A DNA stretch of 64,000 nucleotides, taken from assembly GCA_009760855.2 (NCBI GenBank), contig WPIO01000049.1, forward strand, positions 310,001 through 374,000, read 5' to 3'. Shown piece after piece: positions 33,925-44,311 of the stretch. How positions within the stretch are numbered: the stretch's first letter is position 1; every line of letters starts with the position of its first letter. Below the pieces are notes generated by a model. The model was given only the letters and a program-made list of their open reading frames with translations. It had not been told where the DNA came from and searched no databases. This DNA is from Cristatella mucedo. Taxonomy: Eukaryota; Bryozoa; Phylactolaemata; Cristatellidae. A program made the translations under genes and the position numbers.

Positions 33925-34850
33925 TCCGTCCGTCTCCGTCCGTCTCCGTCCGTCTCCGTCCGTCTCCGTCCGTCTCCGTCCGTCTCCGCCCGTCTCCGCC
34001 CGTCTCCGCCCGTCTCCGCCCGTCTCCGCCCGTCTCCGCCCGTCTCCGCCCGTCTCCGCCCGTCTCCGCCCGTCTCCGCCCGTCTCCGCCCGTCTCCGCC
34101 TCCGCCTCCGCCTCCGCCTCCGCCTCCGCCTCCGCCTCCGCCTCCGCCTCCGCCTCCGCCTCCGCCTCCGCCTCCGCCTCCGCCTCCGCCTCCGCCTCCG
34201 CCTCCGCCTCCGCCTCCGCTCCGCCTCCGCCTCCGCCTCCGCCTCCGCCTCCGCCTCCGCCTCCGCCTCCGCCTCCGCCTCCGCCTCCGCCTCCGCCTCC
34301 GCCTCCGCCTCCGCCTCCGCCTCCGCCTCCGCCTCCGCCTCCGCCTCCGCCTCCTCTCCGCCTCCGCCTCCGCCTCCCCCCCCCCCTCCCGCCTCCGCCT
34401 CCGCCTCCGCCTCCGCCTCCGCCTCCGCCTCCGCCTCCGCCTCCGCCTCCGCCTCCGCCTCCGCCTCCGCCTCCGCCTCCGCCTCCGCCTCCGCCTCCGC
34501 CTCCGCCTCCGCCTCCGCCTCCGCCTCCGCCTCCGCCTCCGCCTCCGCCTCCGCCTCCGCCTCCGCCTCCGCCTCCGCCTCCGCCTCCGCCTCCGCCTCC
34601 GCCTCCGCCTCCGCCTCCGCCTCCGCCTCCGCCTCCGCCTCCGCCTCCGCCTCCGCCTCCGTCTCCGCCTCCGTCTCCGTCTCCGTCTCCGTCTCCGTCT
34701 CCGTCTCCGTCTCTGTCTCTGTCTCTGTCTCTGTCTCTGTCTCTGTCTCTGTCTCTGTCTCTGTCTCTGTCTCTGTCTGTCTTTCTGCCTGTCTGCCTGT
34801 CTGCCTGTCTGTCTGCCTGTCTGTCTGTCTCTCTCTGTCTCTGTCTCTCT
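33925..34850. repeat. ordered CCGTCT/CCGCCT/CTGTCT repeat tract (~925 bp)
   Basis: Adjacent blocks with gradually changing units: CGTCTCCGTC decamers, CGTCTCCGCC decamers, a long CTCCGC hexamer block (about 34097-34660) with one C-run interruption near 34375, then GTCTCC, GTCTCT and finally CTGT/CTGC. It is in the intron after Ig4. Open frames of 402 and 362 codons on the two strands are repeat artefacts. Confidence 0.97.
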
Positions 34851-34964
34851 CTCCACCTTCCTCCCCCTCGCTCTCTCCACCTCTCTATGTCTCTCTCTCT
34901 CTATACCTCTCACAGTCTCTCTTTCTGTGTATGTGTGTGTGTCTCTACCTCTCCCTCTATGTAA

Positions 34965-35050
34965 TGTATCTCCCTCCGTCTGTAGCTCCACATAGCCAGC
35001 CTAAGCGACTTTCGGTACTCATTCGGTAGCCAACAGACTTCATCTCCCTC
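34965..35050 (-). mobile_element. LINE-B terminus fused to the simple-repeat tract
   Basis: ATGTAATGTATCTCCCTCCGTCTGTAGCTCC is the reversed LINE-B end, followed by TTCGGTACTCATTCGGTAGCC. The simple-repeat tract starts just beyond the element's 3' end. Confidence 0.65.
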
Positions 35051-35657
35051 TCCCTCATTTACGGTTTCTCTCAGTGACTTTTGCAGCCATGCTGCAGCGA
35101 GCCTTCCTGCTGAACGGCGGAGCGCCTACTACGGCTCATCGAGGCTGCCTCGACGAGTAGCTGATCGCTCGGAGCGCTGATCACCGGGCGCCTGAGCCTG
35201 ACCGGCAGCGGCAGTCGCGCTGGCTCGGCCGCGGCAGCGGCGGCCGAGCCAGCCGTCGAGGCAGCCGCGATGCGCTTAAGCCGCTTAAGCTACCCACGTA
35301 CGAGCGACGCCGCCGCCGCTACTGCAGCCGCGCCACCGGAATAGCTTGGGAGCCCTGAAAGCTCGGCTGGTTGAACTATAGACTCGAGTGTCAGCAAGGC
35401 CTCGCATCCGAGCGCGTTTTTCCGGAAATCGCACGCTGGCTTTAGAGGATTTCCGGCGCGCTCGAGGATGCTGGCCGTGGACCTTTTTTTTTTACCTTTC
35501 TTTCTCTTGCAAGTCTACCGGCGGTCACTTCATTTAGAGCCTATGAACGGCAGTGCCTGGGTGGCCGCTGTCCTATGTTCCTCGCTTGATGCGCTTTCGC
35601 GATCGCGATTTTGGAATATATTCGTCTGCAAATAGTTAATAATCCCAATCTTTTCAG

Positions 35658-35675
35658 TGGCTTCTTTTATTCACG
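35658..35675 (+). CDS. possible 18-nt microexon of the L1CAM-like gene
   Basis: Between acceptor AATCCCAATCTTTTCAG and donor GTAAGTG lies an 18-nt segment whose phase (1 to 1) fits after 33283. Read in phase it gives ASFIH, an acceptable Ig A-strand start. Both splice sites look strong, but an 18-nt match can arise by chance. Confidence 0.3.
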
Positions 35676-36245
35676 GTAAGTGCATCTAGAAAATAAAAGA
35701 AAATTTTGGGTCCTACAATTGCTCTCTTTTTAAAAGCTCGAACCGCAAGTCTTAATTATCAGCTAAGAATATTCTTGCTTCATTGCAACAGCTAGTTTGA
35801 CTACTTTGATGTAGCTACCCATGACCATGAACTTTGATCGTTGATCTTGGTTGTAAGATTACTCTTCAAGGTTAATAATTGTAGCCATGCGTCCCCCATA
35901 ATAAGAATTCTTCACTGCTGCAATTAAGGTACTCACAAAAGGTTGTCAAATTAGTCACATTCCTCATCAGGATCATTGTGGTTCGTCTGCCTACGTGACT
36001 CCACACAAGCTTCTGGCCAGTACAATTGGTGCCACCTTTGGCTACCTTTAAAGCTACCGGATACCACCAGATCACCTACATTTCTAAACTCACAGAATTT
36101 GATTCTTATATTGCTCCATCTTTAACTGCTGCTTGATACTTTTGAAATATTCTTGCTGCTGCAGGGCACGAGCGACATTGAAGCGTAAATGTCGAGAAAG
36201 TACAGGGAAGACTTGTCCAGCCATCGAATATTGGTTTATCGTCTG

Positions 36246-36371
36246 TCTGTCTCTCTCTCCTCTCTCTCTCTCTTTCCTCTCTCTCCTCTCTCTCCTCTCT
36301 CTCCTCTCTCTCTCCTCTCTCTCCTCTCTCTCCTCTCTCTCTCTCTCTTTCCTCTCTCTCGCTCTCTCTGA
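36246..36371. repeat. CT-rich microsatellite
   Basis: CTCTCTCCT units for about 125 bp. Serine-leucine and arginine-glutamate frames across it are artefacts. Confidence 0.95.
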
Positions 36372-36544
36372 GGACAAACATTTTGGATATATGAACTAAA
36401 GTTTTGAATATTTCCACTTCAAAGGATAGCATTAAAAAATCATTAAGCAAACCATATCAAACACGGGAGTGAACCGGAAGTAACACATATAATAATAAAA
36501 AAATAATTTACCTATCTCCGGATCGAATAGGACATATTGCCTTA

Positions 36545-36765
36545 ACGAACTTAGGAGATCTCCGTAAATGTAAAGTAATTTATCTTATCGTGTAACTCAA
36601 AAAACCCGCAAAGCCCAAGTGAGTGCAACATTTGAGATTTCTCTGTAGCACAGCCAATGCGGCTTTTGGTGCATATATGGTAGCCGTAAAACTCTATCTC
36701 ACGCAAGAAATTGAAAGATAGAAGCCCAGCCGAGTCATGAGGGTAATCGAAGAAATGATGAATAG
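36545..36765 (-). mobile_element. LINE-B 3' end
   Basis: GATCTCCGTAAATGTAAAGTAA, GTGTAACTC, then GGTAGCCGTAAAACTCTATC and CACGCAAG, in the order of the reversed LINE-B terminus. Confidence 0.6.
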
Positions 36766-37375
36766 AAATAGTAGTAGTACATTTGTATAGCACCTTCAGA
36801 GAACTTAATCTCTGTTAAGACACTTTCGTGTGTTGTATAGGAAGCATTACCATACGGTGAGTTGTAACATGCCCAGCTTTAGCATCCATTAAACACACAG
36901 CGGACAGAGCACAATGACTCAGAAAATGCTGTGAGAAACAGGTGTGTTTTAGCTTCTTTTAAATTTCTGTCAAGTCAAGGACTGTCGTGAAGTCAATCGG
37001 AAGTGAGTTCAGGGCTTTGGGAGCTTACGAACTAGATGCACGAGCTCCAAAGAATTTTAGATTGGTTCGAGGCACAGCTAAATGATAGGATTCATGAGAG
37101 CTGGTGTTGCACTGCCTAGCCCAGTTGGTCAGTAGCTCTTATAGGTAGGCTGGAACAACAGAATGAGGTGACCTTAAAGTGAATGGCCAAGCCTTGAAGT
37201 CGATACGCTGCTTGATCGGGGGCCTGTGCATGTTGGCGAGAAGGGACGTAATGTGGCAATCGAGACGCTCACGACAGACAAGCCTAGCTGCAGGGCTTTG
37301 CACCAGCTGTAAGAACTTATTGCACGCACAGGCACACGACGGCTGTGAAAGATATGCCGTAGTCGGAAGCACGAG
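36766..37375 (-). mobile_element. LINE-A 3' half
   Basis: Starts with the reversed tail (ACATTTGTATAGCACCTTCAG). At 37139-37372 the minus strand encodes LQLVQSPAARLVCRERLDCH and RPPIKQRIDFKA, the RT C-terminal region. It abuts the LINE-B end at 36545-36765, forming a LINE cluster in the intron. Confidence 0.8.
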
Positions 37376-37526
37376 TGACGTCCGTGCGTATGTTGTATGG
37401 CAGTGTCTCCAGCGGCGGCTGTTCTTGTGGGAATCTCACGGAGACACAGCGAGCGACCGTGCGCGGCCTACGAGACTGCTGTGTTACTCCCAACGGGCAC
37501 GTGTACGGGAGCCCAATCAATTGCAG

Positions 37527-37687
37527 CAGACGACACGAAATATAATCTACATTACTGGCCTGACCCTGTGCCGCTTCAACGGCTTAGCTATTGGCCGCAG
37601 GTGAGGCATGAGTGCATCAGTGTCGGGCGCTTCGCTAAATACACCAGCAGAAGCCGCAGGCGCACACAGCGCGTACACATTGTAGAA
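37527..37687 (+). CDS. L1CAM-like protein, probable exon (Ig5 second half)
   Basis: 161 bp between acceptor ATCAATTGCAG (phase 1) and donor GTGAGT (phase 0). The phases fit 33283 upstream and the 40155 acceptor downstream. It encodes QVRHECISVGRFAKYTS and QRVHIVE, compatible with F and G strands of an Ig domain carrying the second cysteine. The first half of Ig5 (B and C strands) was not found, so Ig5 is either degenerate or has an unrecognised exon between 33284 and 37526. An alternative is that this exon is skipped or false. Confidence 0.45.
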
Positions 37688-38354
37688 GTGAGTCCTGTAT
37701 TTTAGAACCTGCAGAGCAGAAGCTGATGTCGCAAACAGTTTTACAGTAGAAAATTGGACTAACTAAATTGCTGTCCATTTAGGACCTGGCGGCACAAGGA
37801 GGCCGGAGGAACTGGTGCGGCGGAACTTGTGTCTGGGTATCCCGCGATCGATCGAAAGCCATCGCCGCTCATTCCGCAAAGATTTCAGTGACGTTCTCTC
37901 GCTCTTCTTAAGCGCGGCTGCTGCTTTCGGCAGCGCCGACGCATCCGTACCAGAGCCGCAGGCGGAGGGGCATTGCTACTTTTGCTCCCGCCCAGCCCGA
38001 AGGCGACCGCCGGAAATAGGCAGCTTACGCGTCCGGCCGCCGCCGGCGGTTTCGCTCTCCCTAGCCTCCTCGCGGATTCCCGGCAGCCTATCCGTAGCGA
38101 CTAGGGAGAACTAAGGAAACTTCTAAGTAGACACGCTGCCGCGCTCTGAAGGCGATTCTGAAGCTTTCTTCGGCGGTCGCTTTGGCGAGCAGAGTAAAAT
38201 CGCATCTCTGCAGAGATGCGACAGAACAGGCGAAAATAGGTCACCCTTGGTGCGCGCATGAATGGGCATCTAGAGGGCAGCTATCGTTCTTGCTAGTTTT
38301 GGGAAACATATTTTCAGAGGAGCTCGAAGGTAATTCTTTTAACATTTTCAAGTT

Positions 38355-38515
38355 AGAGAGAGCGAGAGGAGAGAGAGAGATAGAGGGGGAGAGAGGAAGA
38401 CCGAGAGATAGAGGGAGAGAGAGAGAGGAGAGAGACAGACAGACAGACAGACAGAGAGACAGACAGACAGACACAGACACAGACACAGACACAGACACAG
38501 ACGTAGAAAGAGAGA
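38355..38515. repeat. GA and CAGA microsatellite
   Basis: Imperfect GAGAGA followed by ACAGACAGACAG units within the intron before Ig6. Confidence 0.93.
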
Positions 38516-40154
38516 GGATGAAAGTGAGGAGAGCTACCGGGAATGCGCCTTCGGCACGAACCTTCACGCTTTCGAAATGGGGTACGACTGTTTTGCTGTA
38601 CTCCATCCTTAATGCATCGTCGCGGCGTGTCTCCCGATGCGAAGCTCCCAGTACTCGAAGCACGAAGCACGCCTCATCACTAGGGCGTCGCCGCCCAGAA
38701 AGGCCGCGTCCTAGGGCGTGGCCTTGCAATATTCAAACGAGTTCTTGCGATGCGGACGACCCTTTGTCATTTTAAATGCGCGGCACAGAAAATCGCGCCT
38801 TCTGAGCTCCACACTTCGAGTTATCAAGATGAGCGCAGAAACGCTGTTTAGAAGTAAGCCTAATAGAAAATAAGAGGCGGCGCGAAATCGGCGTCGAGTT
38901 TCGAGCTCTACGAAAATCAGCTACGTCAAATAATTTCGGAGGCGGCGACTGAAGAGCCCTTCCATTTTTCGCGCGCGCTCTCCCGACTCGCGACGCTGCA
39001 CGCGGAGCTGGTGGCGGCGGCGGCGGCTGCGGTCAGCTCTTCCGCTCGTCCTGAGCACCGCAGCTCGTCCGAGTCGGTCCCTGATAGTGCGAATCGAATG
39101 TCCTGCGAGTGAGAGCACGCGAGGCCCTGCTCGAGCTCTCGGACTACAGAATCACAAATTATTTTCTTTAAAGTGCAACTCTGTGGTCAGCTGAGCAGGC
39201 GCGTGACTCGCCAGTACTAACCGAAGCGGATCCTGCGCATGCACCTGCGTGGCTGCCGGTTGCTCTGCGTCTGACGCAGCGCTGCGACCACGTGAGCCAT
39301 GCAAGTTGAAGAAAGTTCAAAAACCTCTCGTTCCGTGTTCGCAATCGTGGCTTTCTCTTGACGACCGTTGCTTTTCGGTAGTGCCTGTTGCGAATGCTGT
39401 GGGTGCTGCTAGACAATTTTCTTCCACAAGCATGGCTTTTTTGAAATAAGGAAACGTGTAAAACACCTCTAATACACAAGTATGTATTTCAAGTAAATAG
39501 GACGCGTTTCAGAGAAAAGTGCATCACCTATCGTTTTGCTCAGCCAACGAGGCAGAGATTTGTAGCGGTACGGAATCAAATGTCCGTTACTCTCCGGCAC
39601 GCCAACTCAAGATCAAATTTAAGCTTCTCTGTGAGAGAATTCCTCGCTACCGGCATCACCCGTTCTTTTCCTGCAGCCGCCAGCCCCGCCATCTTCCGCT
39701 TAGCTCCGTGGGTGCGACGGGTGTGACCTTGGTTGTGGTGCCCACGCTATGCACGGACCCCTAGCGACAATTAGCTTGCGATCTATTCGAAAAGCTACAG
39801 GTCCGAAGCTTTCGTATTTCAATATTTCTGTCGGTCTTTGAGGAAAGGCGTGATTGCCTTTCGTAGACCACAAATTAACCGCAGATTGCTTGTTTGCTCT
39901 TTGGCTCTCCGTGCTTCGTTCGGGACGGTGCGTCGTTAACTTGAACCGGCACATGGGATACGTCTTTTTAATCAAGCTGCGGCTTTTTCTGCCTTTAACT
40001 GAAGACCATTAGCTTCTTATTTTCGCAAACAGAATTTTCATTCTGCGACCATTTCACTGCATGATTTAGGTGCTTATTGACAGATTGTGAATGAAATCGC
40101 AACTCCAAAGCAACTGCTCTAATTGCAGCGCAGCCATCTATTTTCCTTTCCCAG

Positions 40155-40482
40155 CGTCCGATCGACGCAGATGCGACTTTTAAGCGGAAAGAGAGCTTTA
40201 TGACGTACGAATGTGTTTACATGCTGGACACTCGCGCAGCGGACGTTCAAGTCAGGTTCACTATTTCGAAGCGCCCAGGCTATATTGACGGGCGGACTCT
40301 TGACAACCGCTATGGTTTAAAGCCACCGGCGGTGATCACCGAAAGCCCTGGCACGACGATATTGAATCTTATTTATGATCCGAAGCTGTACGACAATTAC
40401 GAAGGAACATGTGCGTGCTTTGTGTTCTACAAAATGTACAAAGCCGAGTTCAACGTGAGCTCGGTGACCGTCATGTTCCCAG
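40155..40482 (+). CDS. L1CAM-like protein, exon (Ig6)
   Basis: One exon encodes a whole Ig domain: ESFMTYECVYML (B strand, first cysteine), ADVQVRFTISKR (C strand, with phenylalanine in place of the usual tryptophan), TTILNLIYDPKLYDNYEG (E strand) and GTCACFVFYK (F strand, second cysteine), then FNVSSVTVMFP with a sequon. The order resembles Ig6 of neuroglian and contactin (R-P-x-D-A start, charged C strand). Two acceptors are possible: TTTCCTTTCCCAG (exon from 40155, phase 0, joining 37687) or CGACGCAG (exon from 40171, phase 1, joining 33283 or the microexon directly). The donor GTACGT is phase 1. Confidence 0.85.
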
Positions 40483-43007
40483 GTACGTTTTGAAACTACT
40501 TTATCCGAGGCAGCCTCTCCGCTCTCTTATTGGCATTCCGTCTTATCCCGAGTACTCTTTATCAGAACCCTCGATTGCCATTTGGGCGCGTACCTGTTGG
40601 CAACCATTTTTAAAGCGCGCCGGCCCTGCCCACCCACTCCAACCCATCGCCCAGAAGTTCGGTTTCCGGACCACCCATACCCACACTCGTACCCAAACCC
40701 ATACGCAGATCGCCTCGCTCTTGCCAGAGACACTGTCTCGGAACGCGATACGGAGGCGTCTCTAAGCCATCAGCAGTCGGCTTCTTCAACTGGCGCTCGA
40801 TCGTGGTGGCGTCGACATTCGTCGTGAATCGGAGGTATTTGGAGATTTTGATTTGAACTTTGAAAGCCCGTCGTCCCGATCCCAATCTGGCGCCCGAATC
40901 TGGCCGATCCGACCGAAACTCGGCCGAGAAATCCGCAAGCGAAACGCCGCCTTTGACTCCGCAAGAACTCCGGGCAGACTCGGGCATTGGAACTCCTAAA
41001 GGCACCCTTAGGCGAGATTTTTAAATGTAATTCATTTGCATAGCACAGTAAGAGAACCGGATCTCTATTCAGGTACTTTACATATGCCACGGGGCTCGAG
41101 CCCACGACCTCGGCCAGACCTTGGTCTGAGCGAGCACCTTAACCACTGGGCAAAACCAGCTCGCGCCGTCTGCGAAGTGAATACCCACCCACCGGTACCT
41201 CTTCGGGTGTACTCCCATGAGCGGCGCCCCGCTGCGTCCTCAGCCATGCGAAAACGGATGAATGTATTGCGTTAGCATGTGTGGCCAATGTATGTGGCCT
41301 TTAGCGATGGCTAAAAGCAAAGCAGTAGCGTGAAAATAAACAGCAGCCGGGAAAACTTTGAGCCTTTATATTTATTTCTAGTTGTCAGCCCGTCAAGTAT
41401 GACAGGAACACTTTGGCTAAAGAATTCGTCGTACTTCTGCCTCCTCCTCTCTATCTTCGGCCCCTAGCTTCTGGCGCCATGGAGGACGGGCTGCTTCCGC
41501 TTCGCGAGCTCGCCGTGTTTCCGCTGCTTCCGCAGCCGATTCCGGGACGTCGCTTCTGGCGAAGACGTCTCTTCCTTTCACCTTCTAGAGAAAGCCGTCT
41601 CTTTCAGCCACTTTTCTCTTGGGATCTGAATTGAAAGTCACTAAAAGAAATGTTGTGGCTGCAAGTTTTAATTAATGCCACAGATTTGCTATCGTTCAAC
41701 GAAACTTGTAAACACAATGCGCAGAAGCGCCACTGTAAAAGTCTTTTTTCAAAAACATGGCATCTTTTCAGTGCACCAACTCAGCTGGTTCAAGCGGAAG
41801 CGCCAAAAGCACCGAACGTACCCAGTGCATAAGAAGCCCGGAAGTGATCGGGCCACAGAAAAGGGGCTCAAGGTGCAGAGCTTAAGCTGCTGGAGTGTCG
41901 TGGCCGGCCACTCTTTAAGAACCCTTTAGCTTTTTAGTCGTGTGAAGCTCTAGATTTTCAATGTCAAATTTCAACTATGACTACATTTGGAACTGAGCAA
42001 ATTATTTCTTTCTTTCCAGTCACCATTTTCCGAAGTCCATCATTTCTGTACCCTTGTCGTTTGACTATTGTTACAGTACGGAGGACTCAACGCGTGTGCG
42101 ATGTCAGTGACGGAAAACGGATAAAAACGTCTAGCAAATAGCAGGGGTAGATTTGCATTTACATGCTATTTTGAAACAAAATCCAAGAATATCAGGTGAA
42201 CTACCGCAGTTTGATGTAGCCAATAAAAAGTGTTGTATATTAGAGAAAAAGAGAGCGTCAACAACCTAGGAAACATTGAATGAATGTCTCGTTAAGTCTA
42301 CCGACTACTGGCTAGTGCAAACATATTCGATAACTCTAAGTATGAGTATGTACAGCAAATATACTCTGTCTCTGTATATGGCTGATGTCACAGACTCTGG
42401 ACTTCAAAATATGAAACTCCTAAATCGAACCATACCGGCTAAATCCGCATCGCAAGGATACAGTGCCAGCTATAAAATAGAGAATAGCTAAGTGCTTTCT
42501 TTGCTGAAGCTCAGCCAATCCGCATTCTCGCTGGGACTATTTTAAACTTTGACAAAGCAGCTTGTTCTTGCCGTCTGGCCCAACATTTAGTACGCGCGTG
42601 GGGTCACATGTGAATCGCTCTTTATGCGCTCATGTACGCACTGCAGGCGAGTGTTTGATTAGCATTAGCAACTATCAGTTAATGTATCTTTCCCTGGTTT
42701 GCGGAGAGCGTAAACAATGCATCAATTTTCTGTAGCCTTCTGTAAGAAAGGTTTTCTTTTGCCCACTACCTGGCCGCTGCTGCTGGGTCTACTGCGGCCA
42801 ACCCCGTCCCCCTTTCCATTCCCCAAAAGACCGCCATCCCTCGAGCCGTTACTGCGGCTATTACTATTTATTTTATTATATATATTTTATTATTATATTA
42901 TATTTATTGTATTGCTATTTATTGGCTATTTACCGTGGCTATTGCTTCTACTGTTGCCGCTGCATGGAAGCTGGACTTTTTCAGTATGCTCTTGAATTTC
43001 TTCGCAG
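40483..43007 (+). other. intron before the membrane exon
   Basis: Contains a SINE-A copy (41030-41165) and no fibronectin III-like frame. A 42276-42491 frame is discussed as a possible degenerate Ig exon. A strong acceptor (TTTCTTTCTTTCCAG, ending 42019) leads into a short frame without a good donor. Confidence 0.5.
41030..41165 (-). mobile_element. SINE-A copy
   Basis: On the minus strand: GCCCAGTGGTTAAGGTGCTC (box-A-like), GTCGTGGGCTCGAGCCCC (box-B-like), then ATATGTAAAGTACCTGAATAG and GGTTCTC, the LINE-A-like tail, ending GCTATGCAAATG. Confidence 0.75.
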
Positions 43008-43215
43008 CTGTGCCCCCGAATATACAACACGATCGCACGCTCGATCCTAGAGTGCTTGCCGCCATTATTACAAGCGTGAGCATCGTCATGGTAGCCGTGA
43101 GCATGGCTCTATTTTGTGCAGCCGCCAGGAAGTGCTCGAATTTGTGCAGACGTATTCGGATTGCAAGAGCTAACGCTGTGCGCGCCTTGACTAATGCACC
43201 TCGAACAACTTCAGA
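43008..43215 (+). CDS. L1CAM-like protein, exon (transmembrane segment)
   Basis: 208 bp, phase 1 to phase 2, after acceptor GAATTTCTTCGCAG and before GTAAGT. It encodes a short stalk (VPPNIQHDRTLDPR), a hydrophobic helix (VLAAIITSVSIVMVAVSMAL) and a strongly basic stop-transfer stretch (KCSNLCRRIRIAR). The G|CT codon joins Ig6 directly to the stalk, so no fibronectin domain intervenes. This fixes the protein as a type I membrane protein rather than secreted or GPI-linked. Confidence 0.88.
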
Positions 43216-43315
43216 GTAAGTCTAAGAGCTAGCGTCTTGTATTCTTTCGCCTTTGGATTAATGCTCGAGTCTGCTGTTTGAATTTTTGCAATGCCTAAAA
43301 CGTAAAATCTCGCAG

Positions 43316-43592
43316 AGATCACATCAGAATATGGCGCGTAACAAGTATCTCAGTAAGGAGGATAATTGTGCTCCAGTGGTCTCCTTTCTCTGCGTCCAAT
43401 CCATCTCGAATCCTTCGGAGGCAGTGCCTTCAGCTTCAATGCAAGCTAAATCGTGAAACTACCTGTCCGCTGACGTCACCGCACGAGCACTCTAGCGAGC
43501 CTGGTGGAAGAAGCAGTGACCAGCCGACTGCAGCAGCGTCATCGCAGACCGCCGAGCACGCCACCCCTGCCCATGCATACGCTGCTGACTAA
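43316..43592 (+). CDS. L1CAM-like protein, last exon (short cytoplasmic tail)
   Basis: After acceptor AAAATCTCGCAG the phase-2 reading gives DHIRIWRVTSISVRR, a 91-residue tail rich in serine, proline and alanine near its end, with a stop at 43590-43592. The split GA|A codon with 43215 is maintained. I see no FIGQY-type ankyrin-binding motif, which most L1-family tails carry. An AATAAA at 44220-44225 could terminate this form. The next exon (44312) is a competing last exon. Confidence 0.6.
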
Positions 43593-43663
43593 CTGCTGCG
43601 TCACGCCAAAACTGCTTCTCTCTCCCTACGGCTTGAGTTGGAGGCGTTCCTTCTCTCTACTTC

Positions 43664-43665
43664 TC

Positions 43666-43728
<63 letters not shown>
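43664..43728. repeat. (CT)n microsatellite
   Basis: Uninterrupted CT units, in the 3' UTR of the short-tail form if that model is right. Confidence 0.97.
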
Positions 43729-43733
<5 letters not shown>

Positions 43734-43964
43734 GTCCTTAGTCTGGATTTCATAAATGACGATTCTCAAAAAGAGGATAGGCAAATCTAGCCACCAAATC
43801 ATCTCCCAGCGGAAGTTTTAACTCGAGTTCCTGAATGTTTGCAGGCGTGTGCAAAGATCTGTTGACACCTGCATAAGAACTCAGCTCGTTCAGAGCTTTG
43901 GTTGGTTTATGCTTTAGCTTTTAGCTGCTTCTTCTTACTGCCAGAGAGACAGCAAGATAGATAA

Positions 43965-44081
<117 letters not shown>

Positions 44082-44219
44082 CGGGCACTACTGTTCGTTG
44101 GTGAATGTGACTTCAGGGACCTGAGAACGAGGCTGATAGGCCCCTCGGACTTCACACATCCGCCGTATGAAAATTATTTAATTAGAATATGAAATTTATT
44201 GTCTATTATAAACACTGAA

Positions 44220-44225
44220 AATAAA
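44220..44225 (+). terminator. possible poly(A) signal, short-tail transcript
   Basis: AATAAA about 630 bp after the stop at 43592 and 90 bp before the alternative last exon. Position fits alternative polyadenylation; no other evidence. Confidence 0.35.
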
Positions 44226-44311
44226 TTCTCCATAATAAATGTTAATCTGTCGCATAAGCTAGTTCAAAGAGTTAGTTCTAAGGCTAGTTCAAAGAGGTGC
44301 TTTGCTTTTAG

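Noticed and set aside
33821-35029. 402-codon plus-strand and 362-codon minus-strand open frames
   Set aside because: They exist only because hexamer and decamer repeats lack stop codons; poly-SA and poly-R products with no splice context.
42020-42106. Exon after the strong acceptor TTTCTTTCTTTCCAG
   Set aside because: The frame closes quickly and the only phase-compatible donor (GTGACG) is weak; direct joining of 40482 to 43008 is simpler.
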